Shown in pieces: positions 50,717-63,540 of a stretch of 64,000 nucleotides of DNA (the first letter of the stretch is position 1; each line of letters begins with the position of its first letter). The position numbers were made by a program, and so were the translations under genes. The DNA comes from Chaetorhynchus papuensis (Eukaryota; Chordata; Aves; Passeriformes; Rhipiduridae), in the NCBI GenBank assembly GCA_013396525.1, contig VWYX01000361.1:509395-573394 (forward strand), in the 5' to 3' direction. The notes below the pieces were generated by a model. That model had not been told where the DNA came from, searched no databases, and saw nothing but the letters and a program-made list of their open reading frames with translations.

Positions 50717-52187
50717 CATATGGCCTCCGCCGCAGCAGATTTGTATCTTTGGTCCCCCTAGGGAAAGCAGATCCTGGTGGTGCTAAGTGAGTTTGTCCAT
50801 AAGAAATCACTCCAGAGACTGTGTTTATGACAGTGAGCTCTGGACCTGGGGGGCGAGGGTTCGCATTCAGTGGTGGCAGAAACCCTGGCCTTGTCTGATC
50901 CAGCACTAAGGCTCCTGAACCCTGTTCCTCTAGCCAAGCCTGATTTCTGCCTCTTGGAGAAACAGGAGACATCTTCTCCAGAGGTCTTCTCGGACTTGGT
51001 AACAAAGTCTGGTATGTAGAAAGAATCTCTGTCTTTCCTTTCGGTGATTTACTGTCTTTTGCATCAGCAGCAGGAATGAGACTGTTAGTTAGCTGAGAAC
51101 CGGAGATGTTGTAATTTGATTCTCCACTTCCTTTCTTGATAATATTGCCAAGGTTTGAAAGTAAGCTGATTTGTCCCAAACTGGCCTCCATGCCCATGGG
51201 AATCTCCCTGGGGTTATGCTTCTCTTCAACAAAAGGAGTCTGATAGTTTATCGCATCACGTAGTGCTCTCCTTGACAGGGTTTGATCAGAGGTTTTCAGT
51301 ACATGAGCAGTGTCTTTTCTGTCTCTGCTTTCATGACTGGTGGTGACATCACTGGATAAGTCAAAGCCACTGACTTTACAGGAGGGCTCTTCTGTAGGGC
51401 TGATATCCCGAAGTTCTTGTGAAGAAGCAATTTTCCTCTGCTGAAACACTGCTGGACAGCACTTTAGCCACGGATCACACTGCAGCACCTGTGTCAGCTT
51501 GAACCGTGCTGGTGTTGAGCTGGATTTGGTCATTAGTGGCACTGTTTCAGGTGAGTTGTCCCTCTGGTGTCCACCATACAGCTCTTTAAAGCTGAATGGG
51601 TCTTCTGGACCTTCGTTTGATTCTATTTCTGATGGGGAGATGCAATCAGCTGGGGAAGTGCATTCCTCGAGGTCTGGAGGAGGCACGTTCAGGTACTGCC
51701 TTGTCTTCTGCCTCCCTGATGCAGACCTGTCTGTGGTGATGATGATCACTTCTTTCCCTCGTGCCTTGCAGGCTTTAAGCAGAATTTCCAGGGTGTCCTT
51801 GTCTGCAGCGTTTATTGCGTACACCAGAGCGGAGCAGTTGGAGTGGTCCGGCAGGCTCGGGTCAGCTCCGCTCATCAGCAGCAGAGACACCACTTCAGGG
51901 CCTGCTTTCTCCAAGCAAGCGTGCATCAAGGCTGTCTTCCCAGATTTGTCCTGTATGTTCGGGTCAGCCTTGTTGTCCAGCAGGTATTTCACCATCTTCG
52001 CCTTGCTGGCGCTCTGCAAGTCCACGTGTTTGGTCATGCAAGCAATCATGAGAGGGGTCTCACCCCTGCTGTTGCTCTCATTGACGTAGGCCCCGCCGTC
52101 GATCAGCAGCCTGGTGAGGCGCAGGCGCCTCTGGTACACGGCTTTGATCAGGGAGTAGCCCTCGGGCGGCACGTCCACCGCGTCCAT
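50700..52187 (-). CDS. ANKRD34B: ANKRD34B, ankyrin repeat domain-containing protein 34B
   Basis: A single uninterrupted exon of 495 codons; the mammalian protein is about 514 residues. The N-terminus MDAVDVPPEGYSLIKAVYQR starts the ANKRD34 signature. Ankyrin-type repeats lie at about residues 9-38, 42-76 (GETPLMIAC), 82-112 (GKTALMHAC) and 116-145 (NCSALVYAI). The rest is a long disordered, Ser/Pro-rich tail with short conserved patches such as RRALRDAINYQTPFVEEKHN. ANKRD34 paralogues have intronless coding regions and are enriched in brain; molecular function is not established. The start is the first Met in frame and matches the family. No frameshift or missing repeat was seen. In human the next gene outward is DHFR, which is not reached in this window. 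Confidence 0.97.
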   Translation of the reverse strand: MDAVDVPPEGYSLIKAVYQRRLRLTRLLIDGGAYVNESNSRGETPLMIACMTKHVDLQSASKAKMVKYLLDNKADPNIQDKSGKTALMHACLEKAGPEVVSLLLMSGADPSLPDHSNCSALVYAINAADKDTLEILLKACKARGKEVIIITTDRSASGRQKTRQYLNVPPPDLEECTSPADCISPSEIESNEGPEDPFSFKELYGGHQRDNSPETVPLMTKSSSTPARFKLTQVLQCDPWLKCCPAVFQQRKIASSQELRDISPTEEPSCKVSGFDLSSDVTTSHESRDRKDTAHVLKTSDQTLSRRALRDAINYQTPFVEEKHNPREIPMGMEASLGQISLLSNLGNIIKKGSGESNYNISGSQLTNSLIPAADAKDSKSPKGKTEILSTYQTLLPSPRRPLEKMSPVSPRGRNQAWLEEQGSGALVLDQTRPGFLPPLNANPRPPGPELTVINTVSGVISYGQTHLAPPGSAFPRGTKDTNLLRRRPYEQITV

Positions 52188-55019
52188 CCTCCTGCTCTGC
52201 TCACCTGCACCTTCCTAGGGGCTGGCAGCCACACCCGGCTGCCCCACAAACCAAAGGGGTCCCCCAGGGAAACAGAAGGAAATTGAGAAAAAAGACAGGA
52301 TTTAACTGTGCTAATTGCTCCTGTGAACAGCCTCGTGTTTTGTGAAAGAAGTATGAAGGGAAGAAAAGAAGAAAGGTTTTCCCACCCTTTAGGCTTACAA
52401 GAGATGCATTAAAAACTTAAAAAAAACCCCTTCAAGATAATTATAACATTTATAGAAGATTAAAGTATGACTGTCACCTTCTTCCTTTTTGACTGTCCTG
52501 TACACAGTCCTCTGCCTGAGCAGACAATATCAGCTCTACAACAAAAGAAACATTTGACCACATCAGAGAGAATCAGAATCAGAGGTTTCACACAAAAAAT
52601 GAAAAGCTTAATGTGGCATAAATAACAAAAGGTCTTATATGAATGTATACCTGCAGACATGCAACTAAAACTTTCATGTCGTGTATGTGCTTCCTTACCT
52701 GTGTGTAGGGAAAACCTTTAGAGAAACCCCCCCCCCCAGTATTTAATAATTGGCAGAGCAATATAATTTCAATAGAAGATTAGATACAGATTAAGTTACT
52801 ACATTCATTTATTTACAGTATATTTCTAGAGAAATAAAAAATATTTAACTAGTTTAACTGTAGAGGAAATTAATTAATCATTTTTGTTCATCACTGAAAA
52901 CTCTAGTAATGTTCTGGTGATTAACTGAAAAAAAAAAGTTAGATTTCCTCCCTGGAAAGTTAGATTTCCTTCCCTGGAGGAGGAATCTGGTGGCTTGTTT
53001 TTTTTTCCCCTCTGTCTTGATAAAATATTTTTAAAAGGTAATTGCATCGAAATTACTTTAAGGATTCACTCCATTATACTGAAAGTACAGGATTCAGTAC
53101 TGTCTATCCCAGCTTTCATTGAAGTGCAAATCATTATTATGATTTTTATGCGTACTTTTGACTAGTAATGTATTCAAGATTACTGTAAAGTCTTTTATAA
53201 AAGTATCCGATCAATTTGTGCATTTGGGTTTCCAGAAGGAAACTGCAGAGAAATATCTGGTAGATAACAGACATGCTGGAATTTGATTGTGTTCTCCTTT
53301 GGTTTTGACCTACCTGGAAGTTATTGGTGATTTCACATTTCCTTCCTATTTATCTAAAGCTCTTCTGATACTTCACTGCTCACTTTACTTAAGCGGTGGC
53401 ACATAGCTCTTATTACATAAGCATTTTCATCTGTAGAAATACCTTTTGTGGCCAAAAGAACATTAAATATTAAACAGGCATGGAAAAAGAATAATGCTAC
53501 CTGACGTTGTGCAGCAGGTCAGGGCTAAAGGTGAGGCTGTTTTTCTGACATCTCATCTAACCCCTCCTGTTGCTTAAATTTGCTGTTTTTGTCGACTTCA
53601 CCAGGACTGTTGATCTTATGGGGGTGGAAAGCTGACCTAAGACAGAAGTTGAAGTTTGAAAGTTAGGACTAAATGTTGTTGTTGGCAGGTATGACGCTGC
53701 CTGAAGAAGGCCAGAGATGTTTCTGTGCAGAGAAAAGTGAAGAAAAGGTACATGAAATGGGGAACAAACCCCCACAAGTACTCCAAAATCAGACATTGTA
53801 CAATCAAAAGAAAGTGTTACAGACTCACAACTGGAACAATACAATGCAGAACACACTCCCGAGTGCTGGAGGATAGCTGCAACTTCATCGGGAGAATCTG
53901 TTAACCACATCACGCCTGGGCTGGGTACAGCCTGCTCCAAAAACCCCCCAGCTGGCTATTTGGAAGAGAAAGACCACAGGTCAAGCAGATTCCCTAAAAT
54001 AGTAATTTATTGGATAATTCATTGCAGATAAGTGCTGGACAGATTGAGATGATAAAACATTCCTAAATGCAATTAACTGCTATGTCAGAAGTACTCCATG
54101 AGTTCCTAAGGTATCGGGACTGACACAGTTGCCTCTCACCTGTGAAGGTAAACTTTAAAAGCAGCTTCAATCTTTAAAGCAGTTTGAGGAATGAGCAACT
54201 GTGCAACTCAGTGTGAGACACTGAATCATGGGCTGGTCTGTCAAATCACCCACAAATCCCTCTTATTCTTGTACAAATAATATTCCTGCATGGTTTTTTC
54301 TGTCTAGAAAGTGCTTAGTTTTATTTTCAAAAAGTAATAATGTCCTGGAAAGTACTCTGAGACAATGTTGCACCAGGCACCTTATAGTATGAAAACCTGG
54401 TTTTCAATCTAAGTAATCACAACACTGAGGGGGAAAGAGCCCATCGATGTTATATAAACACAGGCAACAGTGTCATGAATACGTGATATGACTGAAGGAG
54501 TTCTGCAAAGTATTCCTCACCTTTTAATGTGAGAGCCAGATTTTCTGCCCTCGGTGCCTCAGCACCCTCAGAGTTAAACAAGCTCTCCCAGTTGTGTTTA
54601 CAGGGTCTACAATCATTCCAGTAAAATTGTCATTGATTCTCATCTCGGAAAAAAAGACATGCTTTCACACTAAAAGAGCATAAGCATTTAAGTATTTTTA
54701 TGATTCTTCTCATACACATTAAACCTGGCAAATTCAGTCAGGGTAGTAAAAACTTGTTTTCCTAGTTGAAATTTACCACATATGAGTTACTTTTGATTAA
54801 AAAAAATTACCATTCTAAAGCTGCCAAAACTACTCCACCACCACCCCGAAGTTTCCACCACAACTTGCAACCTGACGGCTCTAAAGGGCTCCCTGAGAGG
54901 AGCGGGGGAAAAAGCAAGGACTGGAAACTTCTCGGCAGAGAAGTGACAGCACGCTCAGTAACACTATAAAGACCGCGAATATTAAATAAAGACCGTGAAA
55001 TTAGTTTAAATACTTTACC
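52188..55019 (-). other. ANKRD34B: ANKRD34B 5' UTR intron region
   Basis: AT-rich, with no coding sequence supported. It holds a C-run (52727-52736) and a 21-22 bp tandem duplication (52935-52977). A good - strand donor, GCGGCCGG|GTAAAGTA, lies at 55019/55018 at the edge of the CpG island. This suggests a non-coding first exon there spliced to an acceptor shortly upstream of the ATG (candidates within 52190-52260). Exact splicing is not determined. Confidence 0.4.
52935..52977. repeat. 21-22 bp tandem duplication
   Basis: Two adjacent copies of aaagttagatttcctccctg(g), the second with one extra T. Confidence 0.85.
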
Positions 55020-55214
55020 CGGCCGCAGCGAGCGGCGAGGCGGCAGCGCCGTTCCCTGCGCGCGTTGCTCTCCCGCGGCGGGCGGGCGGACGGGACGGAG
55101 CCGCCGCTCCTGGCGCCGCCGCCGGGAGCCGAGCGACACCGGGACACTCGACAACACCGGGACACCGAGCACCGCCCCCGGCACCGCCCTCGGCCTCGGC
55201 GGGGCTGAGCCGGC
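55015..55214 (-). promoter_or_regulatory. ANKRD34B: CpG island, probable ANKRD34B promoter / first exon (truncated by gap)
   Basis: Dense CpG sequence runs into the N gap. Its orientation toward ANKRD34B is inferred from the - strand donor at 55018 and from proximity. Most of the island is probably hidden in the gap. Confidence 0.5.
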
Positions 55215-55886
55215 NNNNNNNNNNNNNNNNNNNNNNNNNNNNNNNNNNNNNNNNNNNNNNNNNNNNNNNNNNNNNNNNNNNNNNNNNNNNNNNNNNNNNN
55301 NNNNNNNNNNNNNNNNNNNNNNNNNNNNNNNNNNNNNNNNNNNNNNNNNNNNNNNNNNNNNNNNNNNNNNNNNNNNNNNNNNNNNNNNNNNNNNNNNNNN
55401 NNNNNNNNNNNNNNNNNNNNNNNNNNNNNNNNNNNNNNNNNNNNNNNNNNNNNNNNNNNNNNNNNNNNNNNNNNNNNNNNNNNNNNNNNNNNNNNNNNNN
55501 NNNNNNNNNNNNNNNNNNNNNNNNNNNNNNNNNNNNNNNNNNNNNNNNNNNNNNNNNNNNNNNNNNNNNNNNNNNNNNNNNNNNNNNNNNNNNNNNNNNN
55601 NNNNNNNNNNNNNNNNNNNNNNNNNNNNNNNNNNNNNNNNNNNNNNNNNNNNNNNNNNNNNNNNNNNNNNNNNNNNNNNNNNNNNNNNNNNNNNNNNNNN
55701 NNNNNNNNNNNNNNNNNNNNNNNNNNNNNNNNNNNNNNNNNNNNNNNNNNNNNNNNNNNNNNNNNNNNNNNNNNNNNNNNNNNNNNNNNNNNNNNNNNNN
55801 NNNNNNNNNNNNNNNNNNNNNNNNNNNNNNNNNNNNNNNNNNNNNNNNNNNNNNNNNNNNNNNNNNNNNNNNNNNNNNNNNNNNNN
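55215..55886. other. assembly gap (672 N)
   Basis: Unresolved bases adjoining extremely GC-rich sequence. Open frames crossing it are artefacts. Confidence 1.
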
Positions 55887-56274
55887 CAGCCCCACACACC
55901 CCGTCACCCCCACACCTCCTGACCTCACACCCCCGTGCCCCCACCTGCAGCAGCTCCGGCTGTTTCCCCTGGAGCGCAGTGTGGCCGCCCTGCTCCGGAC
56001 AGCAGCAGGGCTGATAGTGTCTGGCTGCACCTTGTGATCTCCTGTAGCTGCAGCAAACGGGCGAAACAACCCACGGAAGGCCTTCCTCACCACCACACTG
56101 CTTCCAGGGCAAGGACTTAATGGGGATGAGAGGAAGCTGAGCCCAAGGAGATGCTTCCCTCAGCTGCGATCGAGTTTGACTTGGCAATAATTCCTGGTTA
56201 ATTTCACAGCCTAAAATCCTGTGACATTTCAGAGCATGGTCAAAGAAACTTCTTGGTTTCCATGCAAGTCTAGG

Positions 56275-56870
56275 ATGACTTCACAAAAAACCAGACTGGC
56301 TGAGGTTGGAGGGGATCTCTGGAAGTCATCTGGTCCAAGCCTCCTGATCACCTGGGAACAGCTAGAAGCCACCAGCCACCATTTTTTAAATGTCTCCAAG
56401 GAGAGAGACTCCACAACCTCTCTGGGCAACCTGTGCCAGTGCTTGGTCACCCTCACAGTGAAAAACTGTTTCCTGGGAGTCAGAGGGAGAGCCTTAATTC
56501 AGTTTGTGCTTGTTGGCTCTTTCCTTGTCACTGAGTGCTGGGAAGGATCCGGCTTTGTCTCATTTGCACCCTCCTTTCAGGTGTTTGTGTACAGTGAGAC
56601 CCCTTCTGGGCATTCTCTTTTCCAGGCTAACCAGGAGCAGCTGCCTGAGCCTCCTCACTTCTGACTAAAGTCCTCTGGGGATCTTCTGGGAGACAGTGCC
56701 AGAGGCTCCACTGAAGCCCAGGTGGGCATTATCCATGGCCTTCTCTTGGCCCACTCAGGTCATGGCAGGAGGTCTTCAGGTTGCCCAAGCTTGACTTCCC
56801 CTTGGAGCAGCGAGCCTGACTCTTCCCATCACTGTGCTGTGCCGTGGTCCTCTCCAGTTGCTTGGTGCCT
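56275..56870 (-). mobile_element. degenerate CR1 LINE 3' part, - orientation
   Basis: Landmarks in reverse-complement order are ggttggaggggatctctgga, catctggtccaagcctcctg, cctctctgggcaacctgtgc, cagtgcttggtcaccctcac, aactgtttcctgggag, ctgggcattctcttttccag, cactgaagcccaggtgggca and tgcccaagcttgacttcccc. The last part (after about 56480) is more diverged. Confidence 0.85.
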
Positions 56871-59800
56871 ATGGTGGTGCTCGTGGAGTGTTCTCAGACA
56901 CATCTGTGAGCGACAGGACTTGCTGATGGTCTCCTGGAGGCTTCAAGGGTATTTCCTCGGAATGCAGCTCGACTGGGCTTCCTCGCAAACGCTGTTGACT
57001 GCGGGGCTGCGGTGCTGGCGCCGAGTGAGACCCTGCCCTCACCCCCTGGCAAGGCACTGCTGCCTCACCGACACAGCAAAAGCCAACAGGTGAGTGCAGC
57101 AAACCAGCAGGGGAGGCGAGGGTAAACCGACAGCCAAGCAAGCCACCACAGTGGGTACAATGAGCAGCAAGGCACAGCACAGCATCCAGCAGCACAGGAC
57201 AGATTTAGGCATCACAGGAGAGAGAAGGTTCCAGGAGCAACGTGAAGGGGATTTGTGCCTTGCTATTTTTTAAAAGTGCACGTCAGGATCAATGAGAGGC
57301 TGTCATGACTAAGAGCTGGATAGATGGTATGAATAAGCCACTAAGACAAACAGCATTCCAAGGATAGGTTCCTCAGTTACTCTTTTAACATTCTCTTTCA
57401 AAAACTAAGTTGGGAGAATGTCCGCAGATGTTTTGGGGTTTTTTTGCCTGTGGTAAGATTCTAATTATCTTTGTTATCTTTTCCTCTCTACCTCATCTAC
57501 ATTCCTAATACTCAGTCCTTGCCATGCAGCCTCAGAAAGGCATGTGTACTGAGCACCAACTCTTCCGCAGTTTACTGCTCTTCACAATCCTGTTGTTGGG
57601 TTAATTCTCAGAGATGGAGAGGCAATGTACACTTGGGTATATACCAGCACTCCTGCTGCTGAAACAGTACCACTTCTGTAGTTCTTGCAGCTCTAAATGT
57701 CCCCTTTCTTATTCCTCCTTCCATCCCTGCCTGCATTGTGCTGTTGTGCTTGATAGCCAACATGAATCATTGACCAAAAAAAATAGAGTATCAAACCAGC
57801 TCTTGGAAGAACACTTTTATGAAGATAATTAGATTTTTTTCTTATAAACATCACCATGGATACTCTTGGTTGGATAGAAAAACAACTATTGGTATCAAGA
57901 AGTTCCTGTTAAAAGTGAAGGAGAGTGGAAAACCAGAGCAGGGAACACATCCATGCAACACAAATTTTATTATAAAACACAAAAGATGTTTGCATATGCA
58001 CATGACATACTTGTTTATCACACTTCTTGATATCCCTCTCCTCTATTTCACTGACAGTTGGGCTACCTGGGTATGTACCAGGAGAAAGTTCCATGGTCAC
58101 AAAATTCTAATATTAATTTCAATTGACTAAAAATGTTTGTCACAAATGAGTGTTTTAGGTTGCTCAAAGAATCACTGGCAAAGTCATCATCAAATCAGGT
58201 TTAACAAAAAAGTGAAAGTGCAACAAAGTTCATTGTCATGGTTCACTCTACTACTTAATACACAGTTAAAGCACACAGACCAAAATCTAGACTCAAGCAA
58301 TCTAAAATTAAAATCAACCAAAAGTGATATATGTGGAGGCTGAGGACAGGTAGAAGGGGAAAGGGTAAGCATAAAAAGGAATAAGGGAGACCCTCTCACT
58401 GAGTCACAGGGTTCAGAGTGGACCTCCCTGCAAAACGTAGCCTCAGACTCAACCAAAGCTTTAGGTCTAAAGATTTTAACAGCACCTAAACTTAACAGCA
58501 CTGAGTTGATAGCCTAATGTAAAGAATTTATCAAAAGACTCTGTACAATTTACTAGAAGCATGACAGTAACTCATGGGCCGGACTTATGGATCAAATGCA
58601 TTTCAGAATCGGACCAGCATTGCTCTTACATTTGCTGTAGCACACTCACAGCCATGGGCACACAGTCCCGTAGCCTGTTCAGGGTGGGTACAACCCATGT
58701 ACGGGTTCATACCTGTGGGAATTCCCACCCCGAGCTCACGGAAGGATTCACGTCGGTGCATTTCCCCAAGGGGTGAAGGGCTGAGCCCTGAGGAGCGGGG
58801 GCCCGGCCCAGGCTCTGCTGGCAGTGTTGGCCCTCTGAGCATTGAAAATGTGAGTGTTGGCTGGCTCTGAGAGACTCTGCTCCAGAAGAGGGGCTGGGCA
58901 CAGCCCCTGCAGGTTCAGGAGAGCTGGGGGGGGGGTCTCACTTAGGCCCAATGTTTGTAGGGTCGGAAGGGAGTTGGCTTTACTCATAGCAACTTTCCAC
59001 CCGGATTGCAATTCTGGTTGGTAACTTCCTTTGACTGTTCAATAACAAAACTGTTTGTCCACTTGGACTTGCTCATGAGCCAGCACTAGATCCTGGGAAC
59101 AGACAGTGTCTCTGATAGCTCAAGAGGAGCTCAGCCCAGGTGCTGTTCATCAAGGCCGCACGACCTAATGAGCATTTCTGAGATCACAGAGTGGCCCCAG
59201 GTGGGTGATTCTCAATAAACTGTGCCCAAATATGGGCGGGCAGGCAGGCAGGAAAAGCGCATATTTAGTTTTCTGGTTGCCAGTTGCTAGCCAGTTGCAG
59301 GAAGCTCAGCCCTGGACTGCAGGCCTGGAGCCCAGGAGCCCTGTTTTGGGAAGGTGGTCTCAGAGTGGGAAGCCCTGGCTTGGCAGCTGGCAGTCAGAGC
59401 ACACCCGAGGGCCTGTGGGGGTCTGAGTGTTATCAACCACAGACAGGCCTTTCTGTGTCCCCGGGGACCCTGGGAATCAGCTAAGTCATCTGCTTCACTT
59501 TGTTTAGAGGAAAGTACAAGAAAGAAAAGGAATGGAAATAGTTAAATTTGATCTGACATCCCCACCCCCTCCCCTGGTTTTGGATTTTGCTTCCCATGAG
59601 AAATTGTAAACACTCTATCATGTCTGTTTGGTGCTGGCCAGCCTTAGCCTGCACCAGCAAGATCTCATTCAAGGGAAGGAGGAGCCATGACTGCTTACAT
59701 ATGTAATTACTTGTATATTAATGCATTGCCATGTATATTTTTGAGCATGATATAATGTAACATAAGTCATTCTAGTAATTCAGTTACTTTATTATGTATT

Positions 59801-62800
59801 AGTGCATAAAATTCTTTTCAAAATGGTCAATAGATGGAAAAATATAGAAGCATAATTAACTTGGTTTAGTTGGGCTGACAGAAAAAAAACCCCAAAACTA
59901 TTTTTATCACACGCTAATTTGGTACCTTAAATACATTGTAAATCATTAGATACAGAGGCAGATGTTTACTGTATTAGCACTGTTTGCTGAGAGGAATGCA
60001 GTAATGTTGTAAACAACAGTGTTCTTAATAATACATCTCTTAAATGTAACAGGCACAGCTGCTTGCTTGTTCAAAATCTTGAAGGGGGATTATGGTTGTG
60101 ATGTAGAGACATCAGTTGAGAGGTCTAAGAGAGAAGTGGAGTGCTATGTTTTGTGCTTCAAAAATAATGACCAAAACCAAACAGAAGGAATTAGGAGCCT
60201 ATGAAGTGTCTCACAAAAACCCCCATGTGTGCAGAGTAATATCCAGCCGAGTACCTTGTTATGTTATTGGTTTGTTTACCCAGGCACTTTGGAGGCACAC
60301 ACGGCACTGCACTGTCTGTGCTAACAGGCTCTGCGGGGCACCGCGGGCACGCCGGACGCGCCGTCTGGCAGGACCCTCTACCTCCAGTCACATCATGCCA
60401 GTGCCGAGGTATCTCCTGGTTTCTGTCACGCCTGTTTTAATCAGCTATTTATGACATGGAGCTTTCTGCCTGGAAAGGTATTATCTCTCAAGTGTTTGGT
60501 AGTTTATCGCCAAGTACTTTGATTAAAAAACTGAGTGTGGTGTGGGAACTGCACTTGTGACGCTTGCAGGAATAATTGTGACTGGTGATGGAACCAGGGC
60601 TTCCTCAAACAGTTTTAGAGGATATATTGCAATAAATGTCCTGTTCCATGGGCACAAGCCTTTGCAATGCTGCAGAATTCAAGTGCTACCTTCCTCGGTG
60701 CTAATAAATCAGCAGGCTCACGGGATAACTCTCTTTTGCCAGTTCCCATAGTCTGTGGACATCCTTAGAGCTGATTCTTTCTCATAAACACGTTCATAAA
60801 TTGTTGTTTAGATTACAGCAGAATGTTGGCTGTACTTTTATGTCCGGAGCAGTTTCTAAAAGAATCTGAATTACATACTAGGAAAAAATATAGTGAATTG
60901 TGTAGAAAAAAAGTGAAACTGGTCTGCAACAAAAGGAACAGAATTTACATGATTCCATCGGAAAGATAACCATAATTTCATGAGAGACACTGAGAGTCAA
61001 CGCTGAAGAAATCAATTTTGACTGGCTGAAATAGCAATATGCACAAAAATACTCAGTGAGTAAAGAACTCCAGTTGAATGGGTTGCCTTTTACTGTGATA
61101 AACAACTGAACAGACATAAGAAAAAAAGGATTTAAAATTAATTAAAAAAAAAAAAAGTCTTTCTAAACTTAGATGTGTTAAATTAATGAGGTTTTCCACC
61201 TAGGACTGCTGGTGGGACCAGATCTAAATTTTAATCTTTTTGAGCAAAACCTAACAAGAGGAGGTATAGTGATTAAAAGTTCCTTCTTGTTCATGTGAAA
61301 ATGAAGCCCTTTTTAAGGTGTTTTCACAAGAAATCATTTTCAGGAGCTTTTTTGGACATGTTCAATGAGCTACTGATACAAAACTAAAAAGACTAAAAGC
61401 TTCTAAAGTGCTCCTTAGTACAACTGAACAAGCTTCAGTGCAATTCAGTGGCCCAATCCATATTAAGTTATTGAGGTGAAGCAGGGATCTCCAGCAAAGG
61501 GCTGGTAATCCATCCACTGGGACAGCTGTCCAAAACCAATGTGAGTGTTCCCAGCAGGGTTTTGTGTGGAAAACTGCATTTGGAGGAAGGATGAACATTA
61601 AAATGTTCTGGTTTTGTGCAAGTGTCCATCTCAATTAAATCAATTACACAGTTTATAAATTATTTTATATCTTCTGAATAATGGCTTGCTTTTTGAAAAA
61701 GACTCTGGTCTTAGGAACTTGTTAAACTGAACTGCTCAAGGAAGGTAAAGACATTGATTTAAGGCTCCATAGGTAATAGTGTATCATTCATTTCCTGTCC
61801 TCTCAGGGTCTGTTTAGTCTCAGGTTGTATTTACTTTTTCCCCCCATCTTTTTTTTTTTTTCCACAGCAGACATCACTTAACAAAATATTTATTTTCACA
61901 CCTACAGCTTTGCTGATTTAGGCAAACATGGCCCAACTTCAAGGAAAACACTTCACCACCACTTAATCAGAAATAAGCACATACTTAAGAGACATCTATT
62001 TGAAATACCTGCTTCTCTTGATCAGCCAATTCTCTGAATTTCTGTAAATTTTTCATCCAATGGGATAGCTGAAGAGATAAGGGACAGAATGGTGAGGACC
62101 AAAGCTCAAGGACTGAAGATGATAGACAAATGCTGTAGCTACACCATTAGATGATAATAAGAGCAAAACAAGATGTATGAAAAAAGATAATCTACTTTAA
62201 CTGACCCAATTTAATTGGAGATGAACAGGCAACTTCTGCAATGTAAGCTCTTGTCCAAGTCACTTGAAAAAAGTCCTGAAAATGTAATCGGAATAGGACT
62301 GTTCTTGAGAGCTCAACTATTCTTTTTCCAACCACGTCAATTAATCTAACAAAAGGCTTCCTGTATGGATTTTGCTTTGATATTACAGAAAGGAGACAGA
62401 ATGATTTGCAGAGAACAGAGGGTAGGATAACCCAGCATCACACCCGAGCCAGCAGAAAACACGTGAAGACACAGGGAAAAAAGCAGGTTTCCCACATGTA
62501 GACCCAGAAGCAGAAGCTGTCCATTGAGGGAAGCAGAAGAGCACTGGCCTGGGCACAGTGACAGCTCCTGGGGCACTGGATGCTCTGGTATGGGACTCTC
62601 GCTCTCGGGTGTAGAGCAGGCACCTCAAGGTAGCAACTCTAGCTGATGATTTCAGTGGAGCTGATAAAGGCAGTCAGACAAATGCCCAAATCCTGAAAAT
62701 CCCTCACTAATGACATTCTTTGTCACAGCATCTTACAGGTGCTAAACCCCACACCACTCTCAAAGCGCTTTCTTGGCAATTACAGCTACAGGGCAAACTA

Positions 62801-63391
62801 ACACGATAAACCACGCATCCTGCTAAGAAACATCAATTTCCTCTTCTCAGGTCTCTTTCTCCACTTCCACTCTTCTGTTTCAGGATCTGGCTCTTCAGAT
62901 TTTTCAGCCAGCCTACCCTAACTTGGTTGGCTTCATTACTACAGCCCTCCAGGGCAAGCAGAGACAGTTAATGCACACCTGAATAACAAGGGAGGCATCT
63001 CCCAGCTTTGTACTTAACCAGGCTTTGTCGCCTCATCTGTCTCTACTCACCTTATTTTCTGTCTCGATTAAGGAACAATCCTTCCCTCAGCTTCTCCCCT
63101 TTCCAACTCAGCTGCTGCCTCTGCCTGCTCCTCCCTTCTTCTGTTAGCATAACTTTTTCACTACTCAGGGTAAGTTTGGGTTTAGGTTTGACTCCTGAGC
63201 AAACTAGCTGTTGTCTGATGAAGACAACACCATTGTGCGTTCCCCATTAAGATGTCATGTCAAGTGCTACCAGTGCTCTCCTCAGATAACCTGAATAAGA
63301 TAATCATTGCTATTCTCCCCTTCCTGTTTTTCCCCTGCTCTTCTGTATAAATACTAATAGTATTTGCTAAATTAGTGAACTTATTTTTCAG
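56871..63391. other. intergenic sequence, no gene supported
   Basis: Mostly AT-rich with GC-richer patches at 58640-59450. Small features include a G-run at about 58928-58936 and A-runs at 59882 and 61145. Some of 58200-59000 could be an old LTR-type repeat, but I could not match it to a known family. No tRNA, rRNA or conserved coding exon was seen, and no DHFR exon is recognisable. Confidence 0.4.
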
Positions 63392-63540
63392 CGTGTACCT
63401 TTCTCTTCTACGGATTGCTGTCCACGACAGAGATTTGTTGTTGGAATGTTACCAGCTCTGACCTTGAATACACTGTGGCTCTAACACTACTGAAAACATC
63501 AGCTTTCTACTGCCAAATGGAAATCACTGTCCACTGTCAG
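63392..63540 (+). other. possible exon of unknown transcript
   Basis: Acceptor ttatttttcag, 149 bases, donor CAG|GTAAGA. One frame is open throughout and reads about 49 residues including STTEICCWNVTSSDLEYTVA. I recognise no family. It could be a lncRNA exon, a repeat-derived sequence or chance. Confidence 0.2.

Noticed and set aside
54807..56187. Long - strand open frames of 298-429 codons
   Set aside because: They cross 672 unknown bases that cannot contain called stops; the flanks are GC-rich promoter-like sequence with no family match.
58200..59000. Endogenous retrovirus LTR
   Set aside because: Composition is suggestive, but I could not identify paired termini, a target-site duplication or any retroviral coding sequence.
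56871..63391. DHFR or MSH3 exons, expected next by human gene order
   Set aside because: No conserved DHFR or MSH3 motif was recognised in any frame; they probably lie beyond the window.
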